Source: Luidia sarsii
Taxonomy: Eukaryota; Echinodermata; Asteroidea; Paxillosida; Luidiidae
Direction of reading: 5' to 3'
NCBI GenBank assembly: GCA_949987565.1
Contig: OX465105.1
Location: 24,065,474-24,129,473, forward strand
DNA length: 64,000 bases
Below are positions 29,325-40,646 of the stretch, one piece after another (the first letter of the stretch is position 1; every line of letters starts with the position of its first letter). A program made the translations under genes and the position numbers. The notes beneath the pieces are model-generated. The model was given only the letters and a program-made list of their open reading frames with translations, was not told the origin of the DNA and searched no databases.

Positions 29325-32300
29325 CTGGGAGCAAAAAATAACCGAGGAAATGTTTGCGCTGAAACGGAAAGCTTTGAACATATGCAGCATATGCAGGAAG
29401 AGAATTCAGGACACTCATTGCACAGCACTACACAGCTGGTATCCTGCTTGAGCGTGTAGGGCAATGGAATTCCGTGTTATCAATGCAATTTCGGCCTCAA
29501 ATCGTGCTGGGTACAGCTTTGAATTTAAAAACCCTAACCTGCCTCAATCCTCCACAATCCTCCGGGGGGTAATGGAGGATTGTGGAGGATTGAGGCAGGT
29601 ATGAAAATTTCCAGTTGGAGGATTGTGGAGGATTGAGGCAGGTATGAAAATTTCCAGTTGGAGGATTGTGGAGGATTGAGGCAGGTATGAAAATTACCAG
29701 TTGGAGGATTGTGGAGGATTGAGGAAGGTTGTAAAATGTACGATGGAGGATTGTGGAGGATTGAGGAAGGTTGTAAAATTTACAATGGAGGATTGTGGAG
29801 GAATGAGGAAGGTTGTAAAATGTACAATGGAGGATTGTGGAGGATTGAGGAAGGTTGAAAAATTTACATCGGAGGATTGAGGAAGGTTGTTCGATTTACA
29901 CTGGAGGATTTTTGAGGATATTAAAGCTGTGGAACTTTGACAAAGACACGTACCGTGGAGCTACATTGTACCTAATTATAGCTCCATGCATGTACTGTCT
30001 ATAAACAAAGGATCCATTTACATGTACTTAGCTTTGGAGGATTGAGGCAATGGGGTACATGTACATGCACAAACTCATATTGGAGGATTGTGGAGGATTG
30101 AGGCAGTGAGGATCTTGCACAAACTCACATTGGAGGATTGTGGAGGATTGAGGAGGGTTCCAGGCACGCAGCACTAGGGGATTAGGGTTTTAACCAAGGT
30201 CTGTTCACTGTAACAAGAGGTTGAGCATTTTGTCTTAAGAAAGCCCCCCTCCCCCTCCCCCTCTGACCCTCGAACAGCAGCAGGGAAAGAACCAGACGGA
30301 GGACCCCTGTGTTGACCTAAGCACCGGACGGCTCAGGAGAGGATTGAGCATAGTAATTTTGGGAATAAAAGCCGCCCCGAGTATAAGCCGCAGTGCTCCA
30401 AAATGTTCACAACATCAAAGGGTTTCTGCAATAAACATTTTATCACTTAAATCCATGCTCCAGAACTGTTTTGCAGTGTTGCTAACAATCAAACTGTTTT
30501 TCACACTCGTTCTTGGGGCTGTATATTTTCAAATTTTCAGTTTTTATGCTAATGAGAATTTCAATTTACATGAGCAAAATGAAGGAGTTTTTCACCAAAC
30601 CTAATCCAGGGAGATTAATTTGCAGTGTGAAAGTTAATGTTTTTCGTCTGTTTCTTAACCACTTCGCGCCGGGTGGTTTTTCAGCCCAACCGCCATACGG
30701 GGTTTTTTTTCGGATACGGAGGGCCCCGTCGCATAATCAAGCCAACGGAGCTTCGGATTCGGAGGTCCCGGCGCAGAGTGGTTAAACTGTGGGTTCCTGA
30801 CATGACCTTACAACAGCGCCCTCATTTTTATAAGGATGTGTTTAAAGGTAAAAAAAAGATAACCAATTTCTGACTCCACTAAGAAAACGAAGCTTGCCAA
30901 TATGTTTGTACACTAGATGGCAGCAGAAAATTACCTTGACTGTGGTATCTATTGCAGAGACCCTTTAACCACTTCGTGCCTTTTTGATGCAAGTTGCCAC
31001 ATGAATTGCAAGATTAGCAGCAGTAATTGTGCAATTGTGGGACTTTTACTGTGGAGGATCGAGGGATACCGCGCTGCAGCTGAAAGCACGCGGGGGACAT
31101 TGTCTTTGCATGCCACACAGCCCAACGGTCGTCGGTCTGGCATTGGAATTCCCCCCAAATTCTTTACCGTAATCTGTACGCTCGTTTGTGGGCGACCAAC
31201 TCGAAGATTTGACTGCCTGGAGTTGAGGCTGGAGTCTGCGGTCAGGGATTGTCAGCAGCATACACGCACGCACACACACACATGTCCGTAACGGTCCATT
31301 GACGATGCACAAAGGGCCCTTTTTCAAACAGATAATCTCTTGACAAAAGCCACAACGACGTCCGAATTGTGCCAGGTTTTACTCTCTTGTACCCAACTAC
31401 CCATAGTATACTCTTATCGATTTATTTCACATAAATATATTGTTCCGATTGTTTTAACGAGATTTGAAAATGATGCATTGTTCAAAAACCTCCGTATGGC
31501 GGTCTTCGGCGCTGAAAAAAACCCCGGTGCGAAGTTGTAAAAGATTCAGGTCTTAAAGTGTAAGCCGTGCCATCGTATAAGCCGCCTCATTATAAGCGAG
31601 TGAGCGAGTGAGTAGCTGGACAGACAAGGTGAGTGGAAGATGAGAGGGAGAGGTAATATCCTGCCACAGCGTAGCGGAGTGCTGTGCACTTGCGCCGATG
31701 CCATTCTGCACCACATTCTGCCAGCGTAGAGTCAGGCCGGTCGTACCTTGGACGGTCTCTGCCACACTTGCTTCTCGCTGCTCCTGAGCCGAGCCATTCT
31801 GCCCTCCACCTCCTGGCTAATGGTAGCCTGGACGGGTACGTTCAAGCTGATCAAATCTGCACAAGGGATAAAAAAAACATTCCTCGTCTTATTTAGCAAA
31901 TGAATGCAGAAGACAATCAAGCATGAAAACTAGCGACATCCACATCGTTTTTTTTGCCGACGCATCATTTTTTAAATCTTTTTTTGTAATAAAACGATAA
32001 AAAAACGAAATTTTAATTGATTTTCATTGTATCCAGCCTTTTGAACCTCGCACATGCACAGCCTACATTAGACTACCCGTGTTTGGGAAAAAAATTGTTT
32101 TGTGAAAAGAAAAAAAAGTGCCCGCATCCTTCTTTTTTCAAAAAGTTTGGATGAGAAACCTTTTTTTTTACTTGGCCTTAGTTGCGGAAACCGTAATCCT
32201 CATCCTGAGGGTTACGGTTACTAGGCCGTTACAATTACGGTTACTAGGCGACACTGACCTGCATACTTGGTCTCCCTCTTGGAGACGTTGACGGCCTCTG

Positions 32301-32613
32301 CCACCCTCTCGGCGAAGTGGACCCGAGCCGTCTCCGACTCTTCCAGTGCCTTGATCACCGTCCCCTCCGCATCAAACTCCAGGCTTCGCAGGGCCTCCAG
32401 CTGGTGCCCCAATGCCGCCGTGGAGTGGTAGACAGGCTCGGCCAGCGGGTTACCGGCCAGCGGGTTACCGGCCAGCGGGTTACCGGCTACGGCCTCCGTC
32501 GGCCGGCCCCGTTGGCCGTTCGCATTCCCTCGGGAGTTCTTCTTCGGCCGGTCCGACGATGACTGTCGGCTACCCTCCGCCGATTTGGGGAGCCTTTGGC
32601 CTTTGGAACTCAT
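29154..32613 (-). CDS. PPP1R35: PPP1R35-like centrosomal protein, 3 exons (whole coding span)
   Basis: Three exons give 211 residues plus stop. Conserved positions against vertebrate PPP1R35 are an N-terminal helix with ALEESE, the segment EAVNVSKRETKYADLISLNV, and the C-terminal block DLRPEP...FDLYRHMQCWD. In vertebrates the protein binds protein phosphatase 1 and acts at the centriole in elongation and ciliogenesis. Here the N-terminus is Ser/Lys/Arg-rich and low complexity, and includes three tandem AGNPL units. An RVHF tetrapeptide in exon 1 fits the PP1-docking RVxF pattern, but it lies closer to the conserved core than the motif I recall in human. Identity is inferred from pattern recognition, not alignment. 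Confidence 0.78.
29527..30199. mobile_element. CCCTAA-capped element filled with a GGAGGATTG array
   Basis: The left end AAAAACCCTAACC and right end GATTAGGGTTTT are inverted. Inside, TGGAGGATTGTGGAGGATTG units of about 45 bp repeat about ten times. Near the left end a 27-bp inverted repeat (29537-29563 with 29574-29600) reverses the unit. Related architecture is seen at 53735-54245. Confidence 0.65.
30655..30785. mobile_element. TTAA MITE, family P, short 131-bp copy
   Basis: TTAACCACTTCGCGCCGGG at the left and CCCGGCGCAGAGTGGTTAA at the right, TTAA on both sides, interior mostly lost. Confidence 0.85.
30965..31541. mobile_element. TTAA MITE, family P, copy 3
   Basis: TTAACCACTTCGTGCC at the left, then the interior is almost the same as 12740-13290. 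The right end is worn (GTGCGAAGTTGTAA). It lies only 180 bp from the short copy, in the second intron of the PPP1R35-like gene. Confidence 0.8.
31747..31856 (-). CDS. PPP1R35: PPP1R35-like exon 2
   Basis: The acceptor TTGTGCAG leads to a phase-1 entry and phase 0 exit before GTACGA. It encodes DLISLNVPVQATISQEVEG and RMARLRSSEKQVWQRPSK, the conserved core of the family. Confidence 0.8.
32259..32613 (-). CDS. PPP1R35: PPP1R35-like exon 1 (start codon)
   Basis: The ATG is at 32611-32613 and the exon ends in phase 1 before GTCAGT. It encodes MSSKGQRLPKSAEG, a basic Ser-rich tail, three perfect 15-bp in-frame repeats (AGNPL) at about 32,438-32,490, then the helical region with RVHFAERVAEAVNVSKRE. 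An AAAG just upstream of the ATG could be the acceptor of a non-coding 5' exon. Confidence 0.78.
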
Positions 32614-33410
32614 ACTTTAGTTACGGGGGATTCACTCCATACCTTCATGGAGTAGGTTGTGTCAGGTGTTGGCCCCGTCTTCTTTCCTCCTTCAGTCAGG
32701 GGGTCAGCTACTGGTTTGGGGCAAACATCGGAAAAAAAATCAAAGGAAAACTTAATCGCGTAAATCATGTTATCCCTGGAGATACACCACAGAAAGATTC
32801 TAGTTTAATACCCGCACAATAAAATTATGGTAGTGTTTATTGACCCGGCCACCGGCGCTTGTGCCACAAAAGCTATTCACGCTGACCCTTTGCTTTCGTG
32901 TGATACGCAAATAGTTGCCAATGAGTGTAGGGGTTTTATACATGTAATGCATGCTTAAAGTTCATGGTTAAAATGTTATATTTTAATGGCTTTTTTATTA
33001 AAAACTAAACATAACAAAATCATTTTGGTACCCCTGTTGCATGTTACAGTTGTATTTTTCTTTTAAAAAATCATACAAAAAGTGATTGCTCGTTGTTTAT
33101 TCAGACGTAATCGATCGGCGATGTGCGCGTTCTCGCTGCAAGAAATAACGAATATTCATTCATTTATTTGTTGGGTTACTTATTGGATACCGTTGTGAGA
33201 GAGTAGGCTGCACAGCGGCGGTAGTGGAGTTCTCCTATTGAGTATTTGGTAATGCACATAGAAGTTGGGAAACCAGACAGCTCGACAGGTTCACTGAAAA
33301 GACGTCACCGTCCATGCTTTGCACTGGTATCTGGTATCCGGTACACACGTGTATTAATTTCAATACATGCAATGACTGAGGCAATGTACACCACTTAATG
33401 CAACTCTGTA

Positions 33411-34078
33411 GTCCCACTTACTGGGCCGCTAGGAGCTCCCCTTAAAAGAGTTTTGAGATTGTCTGTCGTACTAGCGTAGCGTCCCACCGCGTTTAATATA
33501 CAAAAACACTCATTCTCAACCGAAGGCCTTAAAACTTAAAATTGCCCGAAATCACGTCCAAAGATTCAATAAATGCGCCTGACGGATTCTACACATGTCC
33601 AGACGAACAAGTGGTACGTCAGCGGTACTTCAGCGGTACTTACGATTTATTTTTGGACCTCAAATCCAACAAAATGTCTCCGATGTAGACATCGGACATG
33701 TCGTGTTGTTGCCAAACTCCATTCGTGTCCACGAGGAAAGTCTCACCATGCGCTTTAGCAATGAGGCCACGTACAAACCATGTATTTGTATATTAAACGC
33801 AGTGGCTGTTGTTACGGCAGTCGTTGGTGTGGTTCCCTGACTTCACAGTATTTGTCAGGATGTTTAGCTCTTGGAACCAGACAATCAGCTAATACAATAG
33901 TAATAGACTGGTTCAACCAGCCTGCAATGCTGAAGAAATACAATCAAGTCAGGGAACCACACGGACGACTGCCGTAACAACAGCCACTGCGTATATTAAA
34001 CGCAGTGGGACGCTAGTGCGACAGACAATCTCAAAACTCGTTTAAGGGGAGCTCCTAGCGGCACAGTGTAAGTGGGAC
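33411..34078. mobile_element. Inverted-repeat element with TA borders (outer MITE)
   Basis: About 90-bp terminal inverted repeats: GTCCCACTTACTGGGCCGCT at the left, and at the right the reverse complement of nearly the same sequence (AGTGGGAC end). TA stands at both borders (33409-33410, 34079-34080), as for Tc1/mariner-type insertions. The interior has no transposase and hosts a second inverted-repeat element. Confidence 0.85.
33800..33991. mobile_element. Inner inverted-repeat element nested in the 33.4 kb MITE
   Basis: About 45-bp arms starting CAGTGGCTGTTGTTACGGCA, inverted at the right. The flank TATATTAAACG occurs on both sides, consistent with a target duplication of up to about 11 bp or with insertion beside the outer arm. 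Confidence 0.75.
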
Positions 34079-34534
34079 TACTCCATCTGATGAATTTTCA
34101 CTCATTCATGTGACTATATTTTTAAAAGTGGACAGTCATTATTAATATTATTTATGACCACTCCATAGACACTCTATCTTAAGTTTCACTCCAGTTGACT
34201 TGAAGGTAGTGAGCATTTCAAACTCAACAGCCCCGACCAACAGAATTAGCTATAAAGACGACAGTCAGTACAGACTAGTGTCAGTAGTATGGACGGTAGT
34301 CAGTCAGTGCAGACAGTACTCAGTAGTGCCAGCACGCAGCCAACTATTTACAACACAAAATCATTATGCAGTAATGCACTTCACTCAAGTCAAAGTGCGC
34401 TAAACAAAATCACATATTTTTCGGCAATACGTATTTTCCCACCCTTATACGGTGAGGGTATCAAACTAAAATATTGCTCTATCGGGGTTTCTGTGTCTAC
34501 CAAAACAAAAGCAAAACAAAGGAATTTGGGAACC

Positions 34535-34620
34535 TACCTCGTTCCGCTTGAGCCTTCTTTTTCCGTCCGTGAACATCCAAAGCTCCCGCTAAATGCAAAA
34601 AAAAGTGCGTGTAGTTGAAA
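34535..34620 (-). promoter_or_regulatory. Possible non-coding first exon of PPP1R35-like gene
   Basis: On the minus strand GCGGAACGAG is followed by GTAGGT, a fair donor, after GC-rich sequence. It could splice to the AAAG just before the ATG at 32613. Only position and splice motifs support this. Confidence 0.25.
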
Positions 34621-35570
34621 TTTACGGTGCGTACGAAGAGCGCCCTCGTGGGCCAGATTTTGACATCACCGATTAGTCTTAATTCGAGTCGCACGATGTC
34701 AAATACAAATGTAGTCGGTAGTAACACTCCCAAAGTGCATTGAAATTTGAAAGCGAAATAGAAAAGGCTACGTCTGCATTGTCTGTATAATTATAAGATC
34801 TCTATGGTATGGGGTTTTTGTGTGCATATTATCCCATAGCAACCAAGCATACAAGTTGGTCACGGGTCGAGTTGGTTACGGACACCTCAATTAACACACA
34901 CACACAAACCAATGACTCGATTGCACGCATCTTCAAGTTTGTCACAACATTCTTATTTGTCTTCGTCTTTTTTTTCTTTTTATTAGATTCCTTCCTCCCC
35001 CGGGGGCACTCGTGAGAACGCCCTGGCTAAAGTTGTACTTGATATAAATGAGCACATCTGTGAATTCCATTTTGAAGAATAAGGTCACACCCAAAGGGTC
35101 GTGTCTTACATCCTCGCCTGACAATATTAAAGACGGCCACGTCTGCTGTCGTATACAACAAGGCTATATACACTCAAAAAGAAAAACTTGTACATTCCTA
35201 TCTACACAGAGTAAAGGGACTGCATCGCAGTGTTTACCTCCCATACTGTCATCTTTAAAAAATATTTGTACAAGATTTCTATACAATTTTTTTTGTTAGA
35301 AGAAACGCATTTCCGGAGGAAATATAATTTCTTGTCTACCACACTTGGGCCAACGCCCCAAAGGAAAAACAAAAATATAATGTCCATATTAAAATTTAAA
35401 TCTTGCATTTTTCTTTCTTTTTAAAAGTCCCAAAACACAACAAATACAGAATAATTAGCCGAGAATAAACAATGGAAAAACGCTTTCCTGAACCTGGTGT
35501 GGGGGGTCTTTCGATTCTATCAAAGTTCAGCTGCACGTGTTTAAGTAGTCAATGATGGTTTTAGGAAAAG

Positions 35571-35735
35571 TTTGAAAAATGGCAAAGAAAATTTTGACTG
35601 GACCCGGACTTGAACCCAAGACTAGTTGACTATTTGGGAAGGCCGCCATCTAAGGCCTGGATAGGTCAGATGGTAAGAGCGCTGGGATGCAAAACCAGAG
35701 GTCTCGGGTTCAAATCCCAGTCCAGTCAAATTTGT
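35571..35735 (+). mobile_element. tRNA-derived SINE, inverted pair of fragments
   Basis: A minus-oriented tail and B-box piece (to about 35,622) abuts a plus-oriented head: GGCCTGGATAGGTCAGATGG, anticodon-like CTGGGATGCAAAACCAG and B box GGTTCAAATCCC. The 7-nt loop reads ATGCAAA, so the anticodon-like triplet is GCA. Confidence 0.75.
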
Positions 35736-36149
35736 TTCCCCAAATTCTGCAAATCTTTGGCAATGATGGTTTTAGTTGATCCCATTAGAATAATCATGGA
35801 GAATGTTGATCAAGCCTGTCATTTCCGTAAGATTACCCGGTTTTGTTGATGTCCACGGCGCACCGCGCAGTAAGCATCGTGACCTATTTTCGACGGTGGT
35901 GTTTAGTAAGGTGTCCCAGTGCAGCCAAAACGCAAAATAAATTCTTAAAATAACTCAAAATGTTGTGTGGCACTGTACAATTCCAGTCCAGTCAATTTGT
36001 TTCCAAAAATTCTGCAAATGTTTGGTTTTAGTTGATGGTTTTAGTTGATCCCAATGAGGATTGGTGGGGGTTGGTGTACAACTGATCTTAAAGGGTGCCC
36101 AATGTTTTCAGGATACTTGAACCGCCATCATTACCGTATTTATCCCTTA

Positions 36150-36430
36150 GTCCCTTAGTGGAATTGGTGGTAAGAGAGTGCTGATATGCAAAACCAGAGG
36201 TCTCAGGTTTAAGTCAAAGTTTTCTTTGCCATTTTTCAGAAATGGTCAGAAGTTCCCAGTCAGTTTTTCCTTTATTTATTAGACATAAAGTGAAAAAAAG
36301 ATGCATACACTTGGTGTGATCCCTGAACTGCTGTAGCCAGGTTGTTTGCGTCTGAATGGTACATAAAACCAGAGGTTTCGGGTTCAAGTCCCAGTCCAGA
36401 CAAAGTTTCCTTTGCCATTTTTCAGAAACA
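36150..36430 (+). mobile_element. Two tRNA-derived SINE fragments
   Basis: GGTAAGAGAGTGCTGATATG with CAGAGGTCTCAGG at 36,170-36,210, and AACCAGAGGTTTCGGGTTCA with AAGTCCCAGTCCAG at 36,366-36,405. Both end in TTTGCCATTTTTCAGAAA. Confidence 0.6.
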
Positions 36431-36956
36431 ATTTTTAAGATAAATTTGCAAAATGACGACCAGAAAGAGAGAGGGAGTGAGGTAATGCATAATACTGATT
36501 GCGGAAGGGTGAGCAGGGTTATTACTGAATATTAAGTCGTGGAGATTTGGCAACATTGGTTTTCATGTCACTTGAAGTCAGCCTGATTATCAAGAAGGCA
36601 TACAGAGACACTGAGGTACTACTTACTACACATACCCTGAAGGATGGGACAGCAACTGAACTTTAAAAAGCACACAACAAGAGTTTGAGTGAGAAAATAC
36701 TCTCAATGGAACTGAATCTCCTACCCTCAAAAATTGGTATCCAAAACACAAATCCGAGGGCACGATACCAATTGTTTGGCTCTCGTTTGATGTTGCTGCT
36801 TTCATATCACACTACGAACTCACACTCGCGAGTCTGAGTGATCGGAAAACTCGCGCTTACCATTGTGTGATCAGGATCCAATTTCATAGAGCCGCTCAAG
36901 CGTGGACATCTGCTCAGCAAGAAATGTCTTCCCTGTTAAAACGTGATTGCCGACCA

Positions 36957-37174
36957 AATTTCAAATTTGAAATTTCAAATTTCAAATTTCAAATTTCAAA
37001 TTTCAAATTTCAAATTTCAAATTTCAAATTTGAAATTTCAAATTTCAAATTTCAAATTTCAAATTTCAAATTTCAAATTTCAAATTTCAAATTTCAAATT
37101 TCAAATTTCAAATTTCAAATTTCAAATTTCAAATTTCAAATTTCAAATTTCAAATTTCAAATTTCAAATTTCAA
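36957..37174 (+). repeat. 7-bp satellite (AAATTTC)n
   Basis: About 31 near-perfect units of AAATTTC with two single-base switches to AAATTTG, making short local palindromes. Confidence 0.97.
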
Positions 37175-38323
37175 CCCTCGCTGTACTTGACTTGTATTCC
37201 TATATCGGGTGCTCCGCATGAAATACAAGTGGGACCACTTTGGCAGGCAACCTGATTCTATGGAGCGCCCCGCTAGTTATTAGATACAAGAGAGGAACAG
37301 TAACACTTCATGTGAAATATGGTAGGAAATCTTGGGTGGATTTTCATGCTTTATAGCGGGTTCTCTGGCTTGGGCAACTCGGTGAAATTGGCCCCAAATG
37401 GTCTGCCGTCCCCTGCCAAGATTCCAATTGTCCGTTGGCACCAGTGACTGGGTTTTCTCCCAAAACTGCTCCCCCAAGATAGCAACGCCCCAAATCCAAA
37501 CTTAAAGAGGTGAAAAAAAAAAACATTACTTAAAATACCCTAAATTGGACTTGAAAATAACCTAAATCGTTTGGAGAAGGGGGTAGAATTGTCAGGTTTT
37601 GAATTTGCCTCCAACTAAAACAATCTGAGAATGAAGTAAGAATGCCGTCAGGAGTAACTCACACAATGAATACATAAAATTAAAAAGATTTTAACACAAA
37701 TGAATGTATGCTATACGCTCAGTTCTTTGGTATGAATTTGGTTCATCCTCAGCCGGGACTTTCCAGTGCTGCAGGTGCCAGTGGGAACAACAGGCAGTGG
37801 CTCAGACCCAGGTTAGCGGCTAAGGCTATGGCTACTGCTACTGCTACGGGCAATAGTGCATCCACCAGCACGCTTCCCGATAGCCACAGCCATGGCCACA
37901 GCCGTAAACTCATTCCGAGCCGTTCAATGTCAACTTCCCTTGCTCACAGATTGCGTGTTTAATAGACCGATTGCGCGATGTCACCACGTTACTTATAGCA
38001 GGTATTCCAGTAAAGGTCTCGGGTTCAAACTCCGAAATGATCTTCATAGATTTCGAGAAAGAAAAGCCTCAATCGAACAGTGCAACAGTCGTCATGTACT
38101 ACAACAGCGGCACCTTGATATGGCGGCCACCATGTTTGGTTTTGTACCCGCTATAGGTCACGCGACCTATAGGGCGCAATCGTTCAATTGCTAGGTCGGC
38201 TTGCTGGTTTTTATTGCCACTCACCATTACACAAGATTTGATTCGCAAATTTGGACAATTTCACGCTTTTTCAATGGTACACCTGCAGCACTTGCAATGT
38301 AAGTCCCTGGTCCACAGATATCC

Positions 38324-38683
38324 ATGGAAAATGTCTACACAAGCAAAGCCACTAGAGTGATACAGTGGGTGTCCGACCAGCTTCCCTGGAAAGACCCAGG
38401 TTACTTACGTACAACCCCAGGTGACCTCACTTTCTCACTGGGTCAAGTTAGGGGGGGTGATGACGTTTGCTTGACTGGGCACGACCTGGGGAAGCTACTC
38501 AGAGACATCTATAAGCCATACTCCCTGAAGCAGCCATTGAGAGAAAGAAGTGTACCGTGCACTCAACAGCTACTTCTACGCATTGACTACGACGCAACTA
38601 CATGCCTGATGTGCAAATACACTGTCTACAGACGAGAACATTCTCAGTGTCATTTCTTCAAACAGCAAATGTATCTCTTCTGA
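38324..38683 (+). CDS. Unrecognised open reading frame, 119 codons
   Basis: ATG-initiated frame starting MENVYTSKATRVIQWV and ending in TGA. Moderate complexity, two CxxC-like spots (MCKY region only one Cys pair), no family that I recognise. It may be chance or a transposon remnant. No splice partner or conserved neighbour supports it. Confidence 0.15.
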   Translation: MENVYTSKATRVIQWVSDQLPWKDPGYLRTTPGDLTFSLGQVRGGDDVCLTGHDLGKLLRDIYKPYSLKQPLRERSVPCTQQLLLRIDYDATTCLMCKYTVYRREHSQCHFFKQQMYLF

Positions 38684-39789
38684 GGTCGATTTCACAGAGA
38701 TTTACTACACATTCCGACTTGTAACCGTTTCTAATGCAGAATTAACACCTCGTACGTGTTATTAGTTGTATAGTATGTGTGCATTGCCAACCGTCCTTCA
38801 ACCGATCAATTGTAAAGAATGTCAAGTTGAGTGAAATTAAACCACTTGAGTCAAATACACTCTTCATGGAGTGTCCTCGTATGCACAGAGTCGCTGTGGA
38901 TGGTTTTTTTAAGCAGTCGAGACCAAAAGCTACTCCATGCAGCTTCATTCTTTGCCCTTGATTACTGGTCTTGGATATACAGTTCTGGTCAGCCATCAAA
39001 ACATAACACAAGATTGACACCTCGGGTGAGAAGCACACAGGTGCAGTGATTGGCAGTGATAGGCGGAGGTGGACATACGTTCTGTGGCTAGGGGCGCTTG
39101 AACCATTCGCCACAACGAGTCCCAAGGGCTACCTCTCTTGTTCGGAACAAAACGATTCGTCATTGGCTCGCGCGAGTGGACTTTTCATTTCGGCGGTCAC
39201 GACCAGAAACCAGTGCAAGCCTCTTTGGCGGGGAATGCAATCTGCTCAGAGGTCGAGTTCTGAGAAACGGTGATGCTTTCTGAATCAAGTCAGTCCCCCA
39301 TCTTCCTCTGTTGATAACTGCACCAGATTGAGGGTGTGTGATCAACAGAATCATGCAAATGCTCTCCACACTACAATCTCAATGATGCAGCAGGTCTGAA
39401 GGAAAACAAAAAACAGACTACCCCGAAACATCAGTGACCCCTGTTACATCCTGTGGTGTTTTCAACAAACGCGGCCGTCCGCCAAACCAACATTATCTTT
39501 GCTGTGGCAGAAGGTAGCAAGTCAAAAAAAGTGTCTGCGATTGCAGTGCAGAAATAATTCCAACTTTGCGAATTCAGTCCAACATTCAAAACAATTTGGC
39601 TTGGCAATAGATTGTCAAAGGACTAGATACCGTAGTCAAAGGGCTCTTTTGGCAGTACCCTTGGGTTTGTTTTTTTGAGAGAGTTTTGAGAGTGGAATTT
39701 TGTTGACACTTCACTCTCAACTGAAGGATTTTGCAGGTACCGAGGAGTTCCGAGTGAAGAGCTTCTTTCCATCCCCCCTTTTTCCCCCA

Positions 39790-39870
39790 TAGTTAGAGGG
39801 CCGGACGTTTCGATCCTAGCAGGGCCTTTCTCAAAGGCTTTGGCAAGGTCCTGCTAGGATCGCTCTATGA
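39790..39870. mobile_element. GAAACGTC foldback family, collapsed copy
   Basis: AGGGCCGGACGTTTCGATCC and TAGCAGGGCCTTTCTCAAAG are followed at once by the inverse AAGGTCCTGCTAGGATCG, so both arms are present in short form. Confidence 0.65.
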
Positions 39871-40103
39871 AAACTGAAGCGGCTCTATGAAATTGGCCCC
39901 GGATGTTATTGGGGGAGGCTTTTTTCGGCTTGAGCAACTTAAGCGGCTGTATGGCACTGGCCCTATGTCCACCCCAATGGCTCTACAGTATTCTGATGTC
40001 AAAGGCTGCTTGGGTCTGTTGGGGTGGAGAAAAGGGCCAACTTTGGAAGTCTGGTCTTCCGAGCGAGACTCGCCCCCCCACCCCCGGGGGCCAACCGTCG
40101 TCA

Positions 40104-40646
40104 TCACGTGGCGGGACTGGCGGCGGACTCCCACCGGAAGTTCGGGAGCGGCTTTCTGTCGGCGGGGGCCAGGGCGTTGGCCGGGGCGTGATCCGTCAGG
40201 CTGAAGACAAACTGGAGGCAGCCCATCTTGACGTAGCTGCCGTGGTGCAGGATGGCCGTGCCCTCCCAGCCCGCCCCGCTGCCGCCTATCAGGCTGGAGC
40301 TGCTGGCCTTGCAGCCGCACGATTTCTTGGCGCCGTCGCTCCGGGAACTCATCGTCGCTGCTGTTGCTGCCGTCGCCGCCGTTGCCGCAGTCGCTGTCGG
40401 TGACGCCGCCGCTGCCTTGCGCTCCTCCTCCGCCGCCGCCTCCCCCTCCATCTCCTCCTCCTTGGCAGCGGTCCCCGAGTGGCGCCGTTTCCGCTTGCCC
40501 TTCCTGATGAAGCTCCGAACCGACTTGATGAAGGGGGAGGCGGGGGGCGGGCTGGGCGCCTTGTCCGAGAAGTCGCACGAGTAGAGGACGTTGTCGGCCG
40601 TCGTGCCGTGCTCGCTGTAGTTTATCAACTCGTAGTGCCTCGTATT
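40104..40646 (-). CDS. PHF12: PHF12 exon 14 (FHA end, C-terminus)
   Basis: ACATTCAG acceptor, phase 0 entry, stop TGA at 40104-40106. It encodes [20 protein letters not shown], a basic patch, a Thr/Ala low-complexity insert around 40,345-40,400, then [20 protein letters not shown] and [17 protein letters not shown]. The last two motifs are almost unchanged from vertebrates. Confidence 0.95.
   Translation of the reverse strand, partial: NTRHYELINYSEHGTTADNVLYSCDFSDKAPSPPPASPFIKSVRSFIRKGKRKRRHSGTAAKEEEMEGEAAAEEERKAAAASPTATAATAATAATAATMSSRSDGAKKSCGCKASSSSLIGGSGAGWEGTAILHHGSYVKMGCLQFVFSLTDHAPANALAPADRKPLPNFRWESAASPAT

Larger units (their letters stand above)
32614..40103. other. Intergenic region PPP1R35-PHF12
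   Basis: No supported gene. It holds possible 5' sequence of the PPP1R35-like gene (around 34,500-34,760), a nested inverted-repeat element, SINE pieces, a 7-bp satellite and a GAAACGTC arm (39,790-39,870). A minus-strand AATAAA at 38210-38215 could serve PHF12. Confidence 0.5.
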
